Shown here: piece after piece, positions 40,310-52,046 of the stretch
How positions within the stretch are numbered: the stretch's first letter is position 1
How the letters are laid out: each line of letters begins with the position of its first letter
Source: Lethocerus indicus
Lineage: Eukaryota; Arthropoda; Insecta; Hemiptera; Belostomatidae
DNA length: 64,000 bases
NCBI GenBank assembly: GCA_019843655.1
Contig: JACDQD010000003.1
Span: 5,334,925 to 5,398,924 of the forward strand
Direction: 5' to 3'
Position numbers and translations under genes: made by a program
Notes under the pieces: generated by a model
Databases searched by the model: none
Seen by the model: only the letters and a program-made list of their open reading frames with translations
What the model was told of the DNA's origin: nothing

Positions 40310-40341
40310 ATTATAATCAGATAATAATATTATAATCAGAT
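40310..40341 (+). repeat. short direct repeat ATTATAATCAGAT
   Basis: The 13-mer occurs at 40310-40322 and 40329-40341, 19 bases apart start to start. Just upstream (about 40263-40290) is a small hairpin with AATGTAAT and ATTACATT arms. Confidence 0.6.
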
Positions 40342-40925
40342 CAAACCTAATCTATATGTGAGGGTGAAATAAAGATGTATTATTATCGCTCAAAAATCAG
40401 TCGCCCGAATGATCGATGGAGACGAGTTTGGAGAGGGACACTATTCTGCATATCACCTGAGTCTTCTTCACGTTTCCCTCCACCCCCCTGTCACGGTTTA
40501 CGTCGACGGTGACCCCAATGGGAATCGCATTGAGGCCATGAGAATCCTTTCGGGTGTTCACACATTATCCGCCGAATAATCGGAAACTGATGTAATAGTT
40601 GAATTGCAAATACTTGAAAAATTCTGATTGCTAAATGCTCCACAACTATTTTTTGCCTGCATATATGTAAGAAAACGTGTGAATATTAGGCCATATACTT
40701 CAACAATGTATTGTTTTATTTCCAAATGTAATGAATTAATTAATGAACTACTATAAAATAACGAGTTAGGTATTGTACATATTACAATCGAACATTTGAT
40801 TTTTACAAAAATGTATCACGAAATAAAGATAGTAGGTGACGTCCCTTCCAAATGGGAAGACTCATATACTAAATAAATGCCTCACATAAAATAAATAAGA
40901 ACGCAGATCTTTATTTTATATATAG

Positions 40926-40979
40926 CGACTGCAAGGGAAATATGCGACTTTGGACCAAAAGTGAAAATAAATAAACCAG
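40926..40979 (+). CDS. candidate internal exon, 54 nt, phase 1-1
   Basis: Preceded by CTTTATTTTATATATAG, a good AT-rich acceptor, and followed by CAG|GTAAGG. Two frames have stops; the open one (phase 1 in and out) reads TAREICDFGPKVKINKP. Symmetric phase 1-1 exons are common in extracellular proteins. It is on the plus strand, divergent from the signal-peptide gene at 36.6 kb. No family is recognised, and it may be a chance pair. Confidence 0.25.
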
Positions 40980-43900
40980 GTAAGGCTTTCATTCCATAGT
41001 CATTGTACAATCTATTTCGTTACCAAAAAATAAATGTGCGGAAGTATCGTTAATGCAAAGCGGAGCATGAATGACTTTACAAAGTCATCTTCTTGATACG
41101 AAAAATTTGCAGAAATAAAATGAAAATGAATGTTCATTGTTGAGCGGGATCCGATAGGGGCGCGATAACTCCTTCTTCACGTTCCTACAGCGAAGGGTCT
41201 ATTATTGGAGGCCGGCTTTATAAACGGGCAAGATGTGTCGCGATGTCCTCTCTGGGTGGTCGGAGCCGCTCATTACTGTTCGCAATCTGCGAAGGGAGGC
41301 AGGGGGGGGCGGGGAAGTGATGGCTCTTCTCCTCCTTTTGGTCGTGTATCAGAGGGCGGTGGGTCTCCCTCCTAACTGGTGTCTAGGAGTAGCCGGCGGG
41401 GCTCGGGGTCGACAAACTCGTCCCCGCAGTTATTCCTACGCCCGGACACGTACCTTTTATAACAGATTCGCGGATTGTACGAGACCCGAATTGGGACCGG
41501 GCGCCGACGCCTACTGGCAAAGACGCTCCAAGTTTGGGACGATCATGAAACTGGAGACGGGTCCGACTTAACTTATTTTAAGTTCTTACATAGTTTAATT
41601 CGTACGATTTTATAGTCCAACAAAATTAAACATTCCTTTCATTTTTACTTTATACATCAAAATAAAACATTACTTTGTTTTATAAGCCTCCGCTTATTGT
41701 TTGATCTTTAATTAATGAGCGACATGGGCATATCAGACCAGTGTAATGTCAGTCAACTGTTGTTTCTGATTTACCGACACAATACTTATGACGATGTCTA
41801 GAATCCCAAAACGGTCTCTTGCGTATGAAGAAAAACGAGTTATATCGCGAAGGTTGTATACACATACGGCCTTGTTAAAATTTATATGGCTTTGGAAATA
41901 AAAAAAATTGTTTAAGGACTATTCGGAATCCTTCGGACTTCGGACCACCCCTCACACCGAGTATCTTCAATACCACCATGTATTAAGGAGATTTTTTAAT
42001 TTTTTTAGCATAACAATTAAACTTGTATTCATATGAGGAATATATTCATAGTATAGATCCTACAAAAAAATAATGTTTTTGAATTGATCATGAATGGTGT
42101 AATTGGATTCCAATCACCGATTCAATCTATCGGTGCCCTAAAATATATCAGTCCGTGTTAAAATCCTAATGGCGTGCCTTGGAAATCTGAATAACGTTAA
42201 GGGCTATTGCGCAGACTTCCAGTTGTAGGCGATGGTCGACCGGCCTTGGCAGCTTTCTGACAGTTCGTGCCGCATTTTTTGGGCCAAGGCCCCGGGCATT
42301 TTCCAGATTTCGTGCTTCGGGTGTTCGCCCCCTAATAGCCCCAACGTAATCAGATCAATTAAAATTCGCTAATGTATGATACGAACGAGATACGATAAGA
42401 CTGAATATGAGGGGGGTATGAGAGTAAAATTACTTAGGTTTGATTTCAAATTGTTCAATTAAAACATGCTTGTTATTTACAGCTGATAATGCGTTTAAGC
42501 TAGAATTCGCATAATGAACCAACGATAAGTAGTTCTGCTGTATATTTGAATAAATAAATTAAATAAGACATTTAGGTCTTCTTAGAGGTTTAAAGAGGGA
42601 GATTTAAATCAATAGGGAATTAAATAAACAACGTTTTCCGAACGTTTACTTGAAGAATCACTGTAAATAGCGGACCCTGAGAATTTGAAAGTAAAACGGT
42701 ACAGTTTACACGATTTGTGTGATTTGCAGCTGGAAAAAAGTGAACGTACCTAATTTTATTCCGATCATGAATTCCCGTTCTCCTGAATGACGGACGCTGA
42801 AATCATTTAGAAAACAAAAATAAAGTTTCTAAGGCAAAAGTCACGAAGTCACATTTTACTAAAGGGAACACGTCCACGAACAACCCAAATATGAAGATTG
42901 TAATCTCGGCCTCCACCGAAGAAAGTCATGGGTTCAGGGGACGTCATGGCGCCGAATACATCTCCTATTGTGCCATTTCGTCACCGAGGCCTAACGTCAC
43001 GCCGCATCCGCGGAGTTATGGAAATGTGCAGAGTGCTTTGGGAAAAATCTAAAGATATACCGCCGCGGCATAATTTAAACAATAAACGCGTAAAATAAAA
43101 TTACGCGGGAGATTTCAACAACATAAGCCAAATATGACAGGATCAGATTGAAGGACATTCATACTGGGGCAGCGTTATTAAATATGCAATTCGTGAGAAA
43201 TCAATATATAAAACTTAAATTATCTACACAAATAACATTGAATAACTGAGATCCAGGGTCAATTTGCAGGATGAGTACTGCGTTTTATACACTTGTGGGT
43301 GAGTACACACTAAAGCTGCTATCAGATTATAAAGGAGTGCTGTATGTGATGCTGAGAAAATCCTGCGCCGACTCCCCTATACATTGTGCTCGGCTAATTG
43401 CCACCGTTCACAAAGATGGCCAAACGCCGCCGGCCCATTGTGGCGCGTTTCGAAACCAGCGCTCCCAGAAGAATGGGCGCCTTTAGGAACCAAAACTCGG
43501 ATTGATCTTAACGAACCGTCCGGTTTCTACGCAATTAAAAAACCCGACCTAACAAAAGGTCCGGATTGATTCCAGCGCCCAATCTAAGATTCCGTTCGGA
43601 CGGAGCACGTAACCGGTCCGAAACGAATTTACTTTTTGATTCCCCGTACGGAGGTTTCGAAATGTTTTTGTTTAGCGTTACGCGAACATGTTATAATAGT
43701 TGTAGGTCAAGTCACATGAACCTCTTTGGGAACGCAGGTACCTAAAAGCTGTACTAAAAAACCGAGGACAAAAATTGCTTTTTTGTACATACATTGTTAT
43801 TTCAACCGCACACCGTCGTTGTTTCAATTTATTGATTCACAGAGAGAGAAAATATTACGATTATTATGCAGGTTTCGTCCGTAAAATTTGCAAACGGTGC

Positions 43901-46779
43901 GGACTTTCTCGCATTCCATGAAACGCGCTCAAACCGAGGAGTAAATCGGAGGGTGCGGGTTGTAGTATTCGTGAGGGGTCATGAAGGTTATGCAGGACAA
44001 TGAATATATCCTTACGGCTCTGTACGAAAACAACGCAATATTTTGTTGTATATCGTATGTAAAACAGTCTGCGGTTTATCCCGCGCCTGGGACTCCCACG
44101 TAATGTCGCCCCTCACGCGCCCGTCCATTTGAAACCGGCATTGAGATGGCCAGTTTCAACCGCGCTCCCCCTTCAGTACTAAAGCCGAGGCCCATAAGGT
44201 CGTTATAGAGTGGTAACGCTCTGACACTGTCTGTCATTGTCATTGCCATTACCATTGCCATAGTTTATGCGGGATAACGCAGCCAGAAATATATTGGCCA
44301 CTATTCAAACAGTATCTAACATAGTAAATCTGTTGATCATAGAAGTATACATATTTAATTCGTGTATTTAATATAATCTACTTGTGTTTAAAGAGGTTTG
44401 GATAAAAACAGGATAATACTAAAGTTATAGGATGTAATAATAAAAATAAATAGTAAAACTAATTAGAACTCAAGAAGTCAAGACACGAAAATATAGCAAA
44501 CTATCATTTATACAACCTTGTTTCTGAAAAACGGGGATTTTCTCGGAACCAAATAAATAACCAAAAATGTAATTTTACATTTCCCGTACAATTACACTTA
44601 GATTATAGATTATACAGTCGCGAGTAGAGACGTCAAGGAAGTACTAAACACGAAAACTGATTTCATTTCAAAATGTAAGTTCTGCGTGTATGAGGTGCAT
44701 TAAAACGATTTATACTTGAACAAAACATGTACAATAGTTTCGCGTAACAATGTCGGTTTTAAGGCATGTACCAATATAGCGCTTTCTTCCCTTGCGGAAG
44801 TCAGTTTCTTGACGGCCGATTTCCGGCTTTTAAATACCTGAAACTGACTAAAGAAATGATTGCAATAGCGGTGGATTAATTCTGATGCCGAGAGCTTCTG
44901 GGGAAAGGGAACGTACACGGAGGCTATTCCATTGCGGAATCCACTACACGTAGGTACCTAGAAGTACCTACACATCACGCGGGAGTCTAACGGCGGCCGG
45001 TTTCACGTGAGAGTCAGATGAAAATAACGGCTCTAAACAGAGTAGACTTTCGTGGAAATCGAACACAAACAAATTAGCATCTATTAGCAATCTTTTGAAG
45101 TGGGCAGCGCCGAGACCAGATTGCGTCAAATGTACCACGCTCGTGAATAATTCAACTAAGGGCTAACAAAATGTCCGCTTTTCGCCTATCTCTAATAGAA
45201 CAGGCTATCAATAATGCTATATAAAATCCCGTATCTATTATTTGATTAAATAGGAAGGTCTACACTTCGTAGCTAATGATTTGCGTTTAATGTTTCAGTT
45301 AAACGAACGGCTAAATGGGCGAGTATGACTTAATTGCGCTTTCCACAGAATTACGTTTGACAACGATGAAACGCTGAATACATAGACGACGGAGACCGTT
45401 TCAAAAGAGTGAAAGTGACATTAAGCGGTATAATTGTTGAAAATTAGAAGTGTCGTAATTATTATAACGCGTTATTATTTAATAATTGCCGTATAATTGT
45501 AATTGTCGGGGGTTAAAAACTGTGGAACAACAATCTTTTAGAGTAGAGGTGAGAATGAAATTACCTTCTTATTAGACGAAACCGTTTATTGAAGTAAAGA
45601 ATTAAACGGACGTATAATCCACAGAATATATTCTATATATAAACGGATTAAAGGGTATTAGAAATATAAATTGTGCCAATCAGATTACATTCTGTTACGT
45701 TGAATCATATATACATATGTAAGACTGTTAGGGCCATACCTTTGAATAAGTTACGCAATTATGACCTAAAGTGTTATAATTTCTAACATAACATAAGTTT
45801 ATGATGACAAATCCTCGATATATGATCATAATTTCTGCATATGGTTGAAAATTGGGAGAGGCTGGAGCTCTTCCTCTCGGGGACGCATAAATTACAAGCT
45901 TACGTTATGTAACAACATAAATATTTGCACTCCTTAATTTTGCGTTCAAACCGGCTTATAGCCGGTATACCAATTCTCAAAAGACGGATGTTATGAAACC
46001 CGGAAATGCCTTTAGGTCGTTTTATCTATGAATGAAAATTTATACTGAGAATATGTGCAACATTTGTATTGACAAAGCAGACTGCGACAAGAAATAATAA
46101 TACATATAATAAAACCCAATCACCGCGCGGATAGCAAGAATGATGCTATCAAAAGTAGATCCTATGCATGAAGAAACTGAACTCAACCATACGAATGGGT
46201 GGTGAAAGACAGCTGTAATAATTCTTCCTGTATACGAACTATTATTAATGCTAAAATCTAATAACATCGACGATCGCAACGGTTGTTTGACCGGGAATAA
46301 TACGAAAATGTCTCGAGCTGCAAAACTAATCTCGGGAAACCCTTACCACAATGTAAAACTGTACAATTGTGTAACAAGTGCTGAGTTGTAGTTCGCCTAG
46401 TAGAACCGACACAATGAAATAATGAAGGTATAGAAGTGAGAGCGACGGCTAAATATTAAACAATATTAGAAATCAGAAAGCTGACTTTTACTTGCGCTTT
46501 CGGATGTGCCGCAGTCATTATCGACATGAAACGGGTACTCGACCAGAAAACAGTTCAAATTAAATGACCAGTTTTTTTACATTACCATATTGTTCTTAAG
46601 GCGCAATTTTAAATTAATATACTTTATATCGCCACGATTTTAGAGATATGCTATAGAGTAGACCGAGCCGAAAGAAAATAAGACAATTGATAACTTAACG
46701 AATTCCTATTACCGCACTGAATATACTTTGGCTTATACAACGAAATAAGCAAAACGCTAGAATAGAATACAAATAAAGA
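40980..46779. other. non-coding stretch with one GC-rich island
   Basis: AT-rich apart from about 41230-41560. There a TATAAA (41219) precedes a GC-rich 112-codon plus frame containing a leucine-rich stretch (MALLLLLVVY) that mimics a signal peptide. The initiator spacing is poor and composition (G runs) explains the frame. At 43264-43298 a plus-strand ATG frame (MSTAFYTLV) runs into GTGAGT after a TTTGCAG acceptor-like site. Nothing else is supported. Confidence 0.35.
44950..44971. repeat. GTAGGTAC inverted repeat, 6-bp spacer
   Basis: Perfect 8-bp arms GTAGGTAC and GTACCTAC separated by CTAGAA. A similar inverted repeat of the same half-site lies at 57678-57700, so a dimeric DNA-binding protein site is conceivable. 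Confidence 0.5.
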
Positions 46780-47180
46780 TACCGTAGATTTCGTGTGTTT
46801 CTGTCTCCTCTCACTGGTTTGGTCTTTTGCTAGACCGGTTTCGGCTGCTCGCCATCTTCAGTAGTGGGATGTTGTTTAAAGCCGATTAAAAAAATCCCTC
46901 CCAATCTAAACAAGACAAACAACATCCCCCAAAAACACAATAACAAGACACGTATATTTATACACACGACAATCAGACAACCACCACAGTACAAGTGACA
47001 GTGACAGTGCAGTGAGGATACCCAAAAAACATCCAAAGTGTCAAAAGTGACTAACAACGCTACTGAAGAGGGCAAGGAGCCGAAACCGTTCTAGCATAAG
47101 ACCAAACCAGCGAGAGGAGACAGAAACACAGGAAATTTACGGTATTCCAAGCCCTCGCAGACCACAAAACAGGTATTTTA
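46780..47180 (+). mobile_element. foldback (hairpin) transposable element, best copy
   Basis: The left arm (46781-46864) and right arm (about 47060-47143) are inverted repeats of about 84 bases and roughly 90% identity. They begin ACCGTAGATTTC on one side and end GAAATTTACGGT on the other. Inside is a second nested hairpin (GGGATGTTGTTT at 46868 with AAACAACATCCC near 46915). After the right arm a tail of about 35 bases (ATTCCAAGC...CAGACCACAAAACAGGT) is shared with the other copies but is absent left of the left arm. There is no coding capacity; the element depends on an enzyme supplied elsewhere. Superfamily is uncertain. Confidence 0.85.
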
Positions 47181-49668
47181 AACAAATAAAAATGTTGTAA
47201 GAAGTTTTTATTTATTTTCAATAATCTTTTTAATAATTATTCGAACCAGCAGCGATAGGAAAATAAGTACATCCACCCATGTCAGAATTATATAGCAGAG
47301 AACTGAACCTACGATGTCCTGCAAATGCGATGTTCATGCAGTACTACACATGTACGATAACCAGTTTGCCCACGCAAATTAATCTTTAGCCGATAGGGCA
47401 AGTTATTACGGTGTGAGGTTTTCCCAGCTTTATTAATAAGAAGTAGTGGGGTCGGCCCGGCGCCAAGAGGGTGCCGACCTCCTCCGAGTATCTGCCGTTA
47501 GGGAGTAGGACCGCGGCGGCAGAAGGAAGCGCTGAACCTGAGGGGTCAGAGAACCTCCGCGGCGTCCACACGCCCTTTTAAGGAGCCACCTCGGGGCGTC
47601 ACCAGTGTTGGCGGACCTGTACACGTATTCCGGGGGACACGGCCCTCCACACACATCTGTTCCTGCCGAACTCGCTGACTCAGATTCCACTCCCACGGCC
47701 GGCGGATTTTACTGAACTAATAAAGTTTCCGCTTTGGCCCGATCGTCAGTTGGAAGCGGAAAGACAATAGCAGCGACAGAATCTTCATACAAAGTGCGGA
47801 CTTAAGCGAGACCGACGCTGAGGAAAGCTTCTCCCTGATCGTTTGAAATACCGCCCACGAATGCATACCTGATACCTCAGTTTCAATATCTTTCAAGTGT
47901 AATCTGTAATATCGCTTAAAACTTATGATTTATTCTTAAATCATTTTCTTAAAGGAAATAGATGAACGATCTAATCATTAAAATGTTTCTAGGTTTCGAA
48001 TTTAGTGTGAAAGTTTTGATTATTCTTAAAACCTCTTCACACTGTTTATTATTTATAACGGTATTTAATGGAGATACATTTATAGCCGGCCGGGAAAGGT
48101 ATTAAGCCGGCCTACGGACTGACCGCCTCGCTCATTTATTAAGTTCAACGGCTGATGTGGGCTTTTAAAAACCCCAATAATTACTGATGAATTGCTGTTT
48201 CCGAGGATCACCTTGTCTGATCTTGTCGTTACCATTCCAGATGGATATCTTAATGAAGGCGATTACCACCCAACATAGGTAAACGGCCTTAAACGCTGTG
48301 GATGATATTGGCCACGAACAGTATTAAATAAGTATTTAATAAATAATACTTCATATGTTATAACAACGCTGAGTACTGGGTGGGGGAGTTCGAATTAATT
48401 ATGATCCTACAGCGTAGCAAGCTTCTTCGATGGACACATCTGGTGGACCTGGGACGCTAACAATGATTGGTATCGTTAATCTGTGGAAGGGGACAGTGAT
48501 ATTCTCAATACATAATCTAAGCCGAAATTCATTACCCAATTGGATAACGCAGATTGCCCTCCAGATCGCTTTTCATTTCTTTGTAAATAAAAAGTACAAA
48601 CTTTCATTTGAAAACATTTAATTGCTTATCCGTTTTTGAAAGCCTGACTTCTTCTAATCACCGACGGGCGCGTCCCCAATTCAAGATATGTCACGGGAGG
48701 GGAGAAATCGACAGGTTCGAATGTGTGTCAAGATCCTCTCTGCGCACGCGTCCACTTTAGGTGTGTATGTGTATGTGTGTACGTGTGTGACTGGGGCATA
48801 AGCCCAGGACTTAGGTATGGGACTTTCACGAACGAACAGGATTCACGGAGTGGACTGTCCGCCGAATGTTATTGCGACCCCTGACCTCCTCCACACCCGT
48901 ACCGACCTTCCACAGATATTGAGGACGGCCAAAACCTATGCTTTGAAACATGACGCGGTTGAATACAAATATACGTATTTTTTTCGGCAATAATGATGCA
49001 AAAATGAAGTAATCATGAACCATCACAGTAATAAACATCCTTCTTATGCCCTGCTAAATAATCTATTCTTATTTATTTATTATCTTCTAATAAGTAGAAA
49101 AATTTATATATGGCAACTTGTACACAACAACATTTCAGGGATTTCAATGCGGAACAGATATGATTTATTGTGCATTGTAAATTAAGGTGATAATTACACG
49201 GGAAATGGAAAAATTCATGGAGTGAATCTTTATTTCAGCATAAATTCTAAATAAACTTATTCACCACGGAAGTTTTCTTCCCAGTTATTAGGGCTGATCA
49301 TATATCACTTCGGTGGTTCGTATCAGTCGCATAGAACGAGCCGGCCGCCTACTTAGTTTGCCTACTAAGTTCTTAGGATTGAAATATGCCTAATTGCGAT
49401 TATGGTAACTGGTGACAAAATATCTGTAACATCGGCATTGAGCATATGCCCCGCGAAATAAATTACGTGCTACACGTAATAAATTCATGTTGAAAATCAT
49501 CAGAATTAAATTAATAATTTTTGTAAACATTTTAATTAAATTAAATCCAATTATGAACACATTTTGTAACGCCCCCGCTGCTTCATACTATATGTTTACA
49601 ATGCTTCTGCTCAGCACCAGAGTATAATTGGTGTACTGACTTTATTAATGTCTCAATTTTTACTGCAG
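47181..49668. other. non-coding stretch with a strongly GC-rich island
   Basis: About 47440-47700 is one of the most GC- and CpG-rich blocks of the window. Its minus strand carries an 87-codon frame (contains GRRGGSLTPQVQRFLLPP) without a domain I recognise. It may be a CpG-rich promoter, a decayed exon or chance. The rest is AT-rich. A (TG)-like interrupted run lies at about 48759-48790. Confidence 0.35.
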
Positions 49669-49927
49669 TTACAGCGGTGTTAGATATTGGCGAAAACTGC
49701 GCCCTTTCTATATTCACCGACCGTACATCAGCGACCAGTTAACGAGCGCAAACTGCTTAATTGAAGTTTGGCACATTTGCACCAACATCTCTGCACGCCT
49801 ACTGTTATACAACGGAGAATTACGACGGTATCCTTACACGAGTAAACGCGATATCCCAGAAAATGCGGCAATCTCGATTCGCCTCGTAACCAATTTTATT
49901 TGCAACGTGTACGGAATTTTCCGTACG
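49669..49927 (+). CDS. candidate internal exon, 259 nt
   Basis: The preceding acceptor is strong (TCAATTTTTACTGCAG), with a second AG six bases inside. The frame starting at 49670 stays open for 87 codons, passes Y-rich sequence (PFYIHRPYISDQL, then SARLLLYNGELRRYPY) and closes with TGA at 49931. A GTGAGT donor at 49928 overlaps the stop, so splicing there would skip it. There is no ATG, GTG or TTG in frame until near the end, so it would have to be spliced in. Base composition is GC-richer than the flanks. No family is recognised. Confidence 0.28.
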
Positions 49928-49930
49928 GAG

Positions 49931-51577
49931 TGAGTAACGTTTTCATGAAAAAACCAACGCGCCACACATTCGCGAATTTATAACGTACCGACAAATATTA
50001 CAATCACTTTCAAAATATTTTGTTGGGTAACATTTGTCAACTAAAAGATCGTAATAATAAATCCGTGAATAGAATCTTGTAGGATTGTTGAGCAATAAAC
50101 TGACAGATTCGCTGTTTAATTAATGAACTACTTGTAGTTTTAATCACACATGCTTTCTTCTGCAGTTCAGTATTACATGAGCCCTTAATCTGAGAACCGT
50201 CTCAACTTATATGAGGCCTCCTGTTTTGTATACCGTATTTAGAGACCCGGCGAAATATATACATACTCCCTTGTCATTTAAACCTTGTGCCGAATTTAGT
50301 GGAAGAGTACGATGAACCCTCTGGCCCCACCCTGGTCGGGTTCACCGGCACCGCTATTATTTCCACAGCTTCAGACAAATAAACAAACCCCAAGCGAGTG
50401 GGCTCTGTCGCCCACGCTCTAATCTCATCGGCCAATGTAATATCGTATTCAAGACGAAGGAGTATCCAGTTTTAGTGTCTTACCCCGATAGAATGACACC
50501 AATAAAAAAAACGCGCGGATGGAGAAAAAAGGTTTGGTGTAAATAGTTAAAATTGATATAGAATCCACATACACACAAAGACTGAAATCTTCGCAGATCC
50601 CTGTATAACTCTTTAAAATTAGCCCAATGATAGCATCACGGACCGATCTGCTATAAAACAACTTTCGAATCTAAGGATGTATACTTTATATAAATTGTCT
50701 GGAAAAATAAAGAAAGCCGAGGAACGAACTCTCGTTTGGCGTGGAAAGATTGGCATAATTTGCGAGGAAGAAAAATACAGAGCGCGATGGAATTCCTCGC
50801 ATGAGGAAGTTGATGCCTCTGAGGCCAACGAGTGTTGCCAACGACCATGTCAAACTGGCTCGCGGAACTGAACACTCGCCGTACAATTAGGTTGAAATAC
50901 CAATAAAACAAAATCAAGAATTGGTTATTGCAGTCACATATAAGACTACTTGCAGTAAATTGGCGGCAGTTTTAACACGTTCACGCAGCTGGTTCGAACA
51001 ATATTGGGTCTTGAAATTAAGATACACCATCCTGTCGATTATTAATTAATTGCCGGGTTAAATAAACGTTAGAAGATTGGGAAAACGTTTCTCACGATGA
51101 ATGTTCTATGTCGTTAAATACTTAGGTAATTAATGATGGAAATAAATCTAGAATATTTTGTAAATACCTTAATGTGTAAAATTTACACGAATTTTGGAGA
51201 AGGTGGTTTACGCCCTCCATCTATAGCCTCGGAGTAGCCAAGACGTTTTTCTGTGGGGCCAGAAGGCATTTAGTTGTCAATGGAATTAGCATAAAATGAC
51301 GGCCGTTTTATGCCTCGCAATCGCTATTTTTATTGCGGAATTCGGAGAGAGACCGAGACTTGGGAAGTAAATCTGTTTCCATTGTTTCGCCAAAATGTTT
51401 CGTCAAATCTTTTGCCAAGGACATAGGGAGAATGAGAACGGCGTCTCGGCCGGCCTCAACATTTCAAAGATCCAAGTCAAATTGAAAAACAGTTAACAAT
51501 CTTGGGAAACGTTGTCGCTTTTTACAATCACACTTTTGGAATAGTGTGGGGAACAGGCATTAATTATACCGGGCCCA
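49931..51577. other. non-coding stretch with one coding-like minus frame
   Basis: On the minus strand a 65-codon stop-to-stop frame (50471 down to TGA at 50274-50276) has balanced, non-repetitive composition (contains LADEIRAWATEPTRLG and EIIAVPVNPTRVGPEG). It lacks an acceptor of quality, an early ATG and a recognisable domain. It could be a terminal exon or chance. Small mutually overlapping frames at 50619-50917 on both strands look accidental. Confidence 0.3.
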
Positions 51578-51682
51578 ACTAGAACGACCACAATAAAACT
51601 GCAAACCAGTGAGCGGAAGCAGAAGATCAGAAGAATCGAGGTATTCCAAATCCTCATACAGCACCAAACAGGTGTTGTAAGT
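51578..51682 (+). mobile_element. foldback element fragment (right arm and tail)
   Basis: Matches the right arm of the element at 46780 (ACTAGAACGACCACAATAAA...CAAACCAGTGAGCGGAAGCAG) and its tail (GTATTCCAAATCCTC...CAAACAGGTG). No left arm is visible. It is more diverged than the other copies. Confidence 0.6.
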
Positions 51683-51841
51683 ATAAATACTATTTTCTAA
51701 AATAAAATGAAGATAAAATATTTAACATCAAAATATTTTCCCTTGAATTAATGGAGGAGAAGTATCTAACCCACACGATTTATATTTCGACGACTCTATA
51801 CGACTATTTCTGCGATTTCTAATCAGCCCGCATCGGTCGAG

Positions 51842-52046
51842 GCGAACAATTGTATTTATTATTGGTGAGAATCGGAGCAGCCGTTCACGTTGTACAGCGT
51901 AGAGGTCACTGCTGACCTTTGACCTGACCCCGTGACCTTGAAATGTGCTTCTTGACCCGACCGGACATGAGATGCACGCACGCTGAAAGTTTGGTGGAAA
52001 TCGGTTCAGCCGTTTGGACAGACAGACGCCATTTGACAAATATTAT
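51842..52046 (+). repeat. remnant of a dispersed repeat with internal duplication
   Basis: Contains the phrase AAATCGGTTCAGCCGTTTGG followed by ACAGACAGACG. This is very like the conserved core found in dispersed repeats of many invertebrate genomes. An imperfect earlier copy (GAATCGGAGCAGCCGTT) lies about 120 bases before it, and TGACCTTTGACCTGACC/TGACCTTGAAATG between them is itself repetitive. It abuts the foldback fragment, suggesting a repeat-insertion hotspot. Confidence 0.55.

Larger units (their letters stand above)
37080..40925. other. AT-rich non-coding stretch upstream of the minus-strand gene
   Basis: No gene is supported. It includes a 32-bp palindrome (37707), a 13-base A run (about 38051), two CAG|GTAAGG or GGG|GTAAGT donors (38122, 38190, plus strand) without acceptors, and a short direct repeat at 40310/40329. 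It would be upstream intergenic DNA of the signal-peptide gene. Confidence 0.35.

Noticed and set aside
41233..41571. 112-codon GC-rich plus frame with leucine-rich stretch after a TATAAA
   Set aside because: Initiator spacing is wrong, G-run composition explains the frame, and the hydrophobic stretch is internal.
46830..47075. 81-codon minus frame with hydrophobic cysteine-rich residues
   Set aside because: Lies wholly inside the foldback element and follows its inverted repeats.
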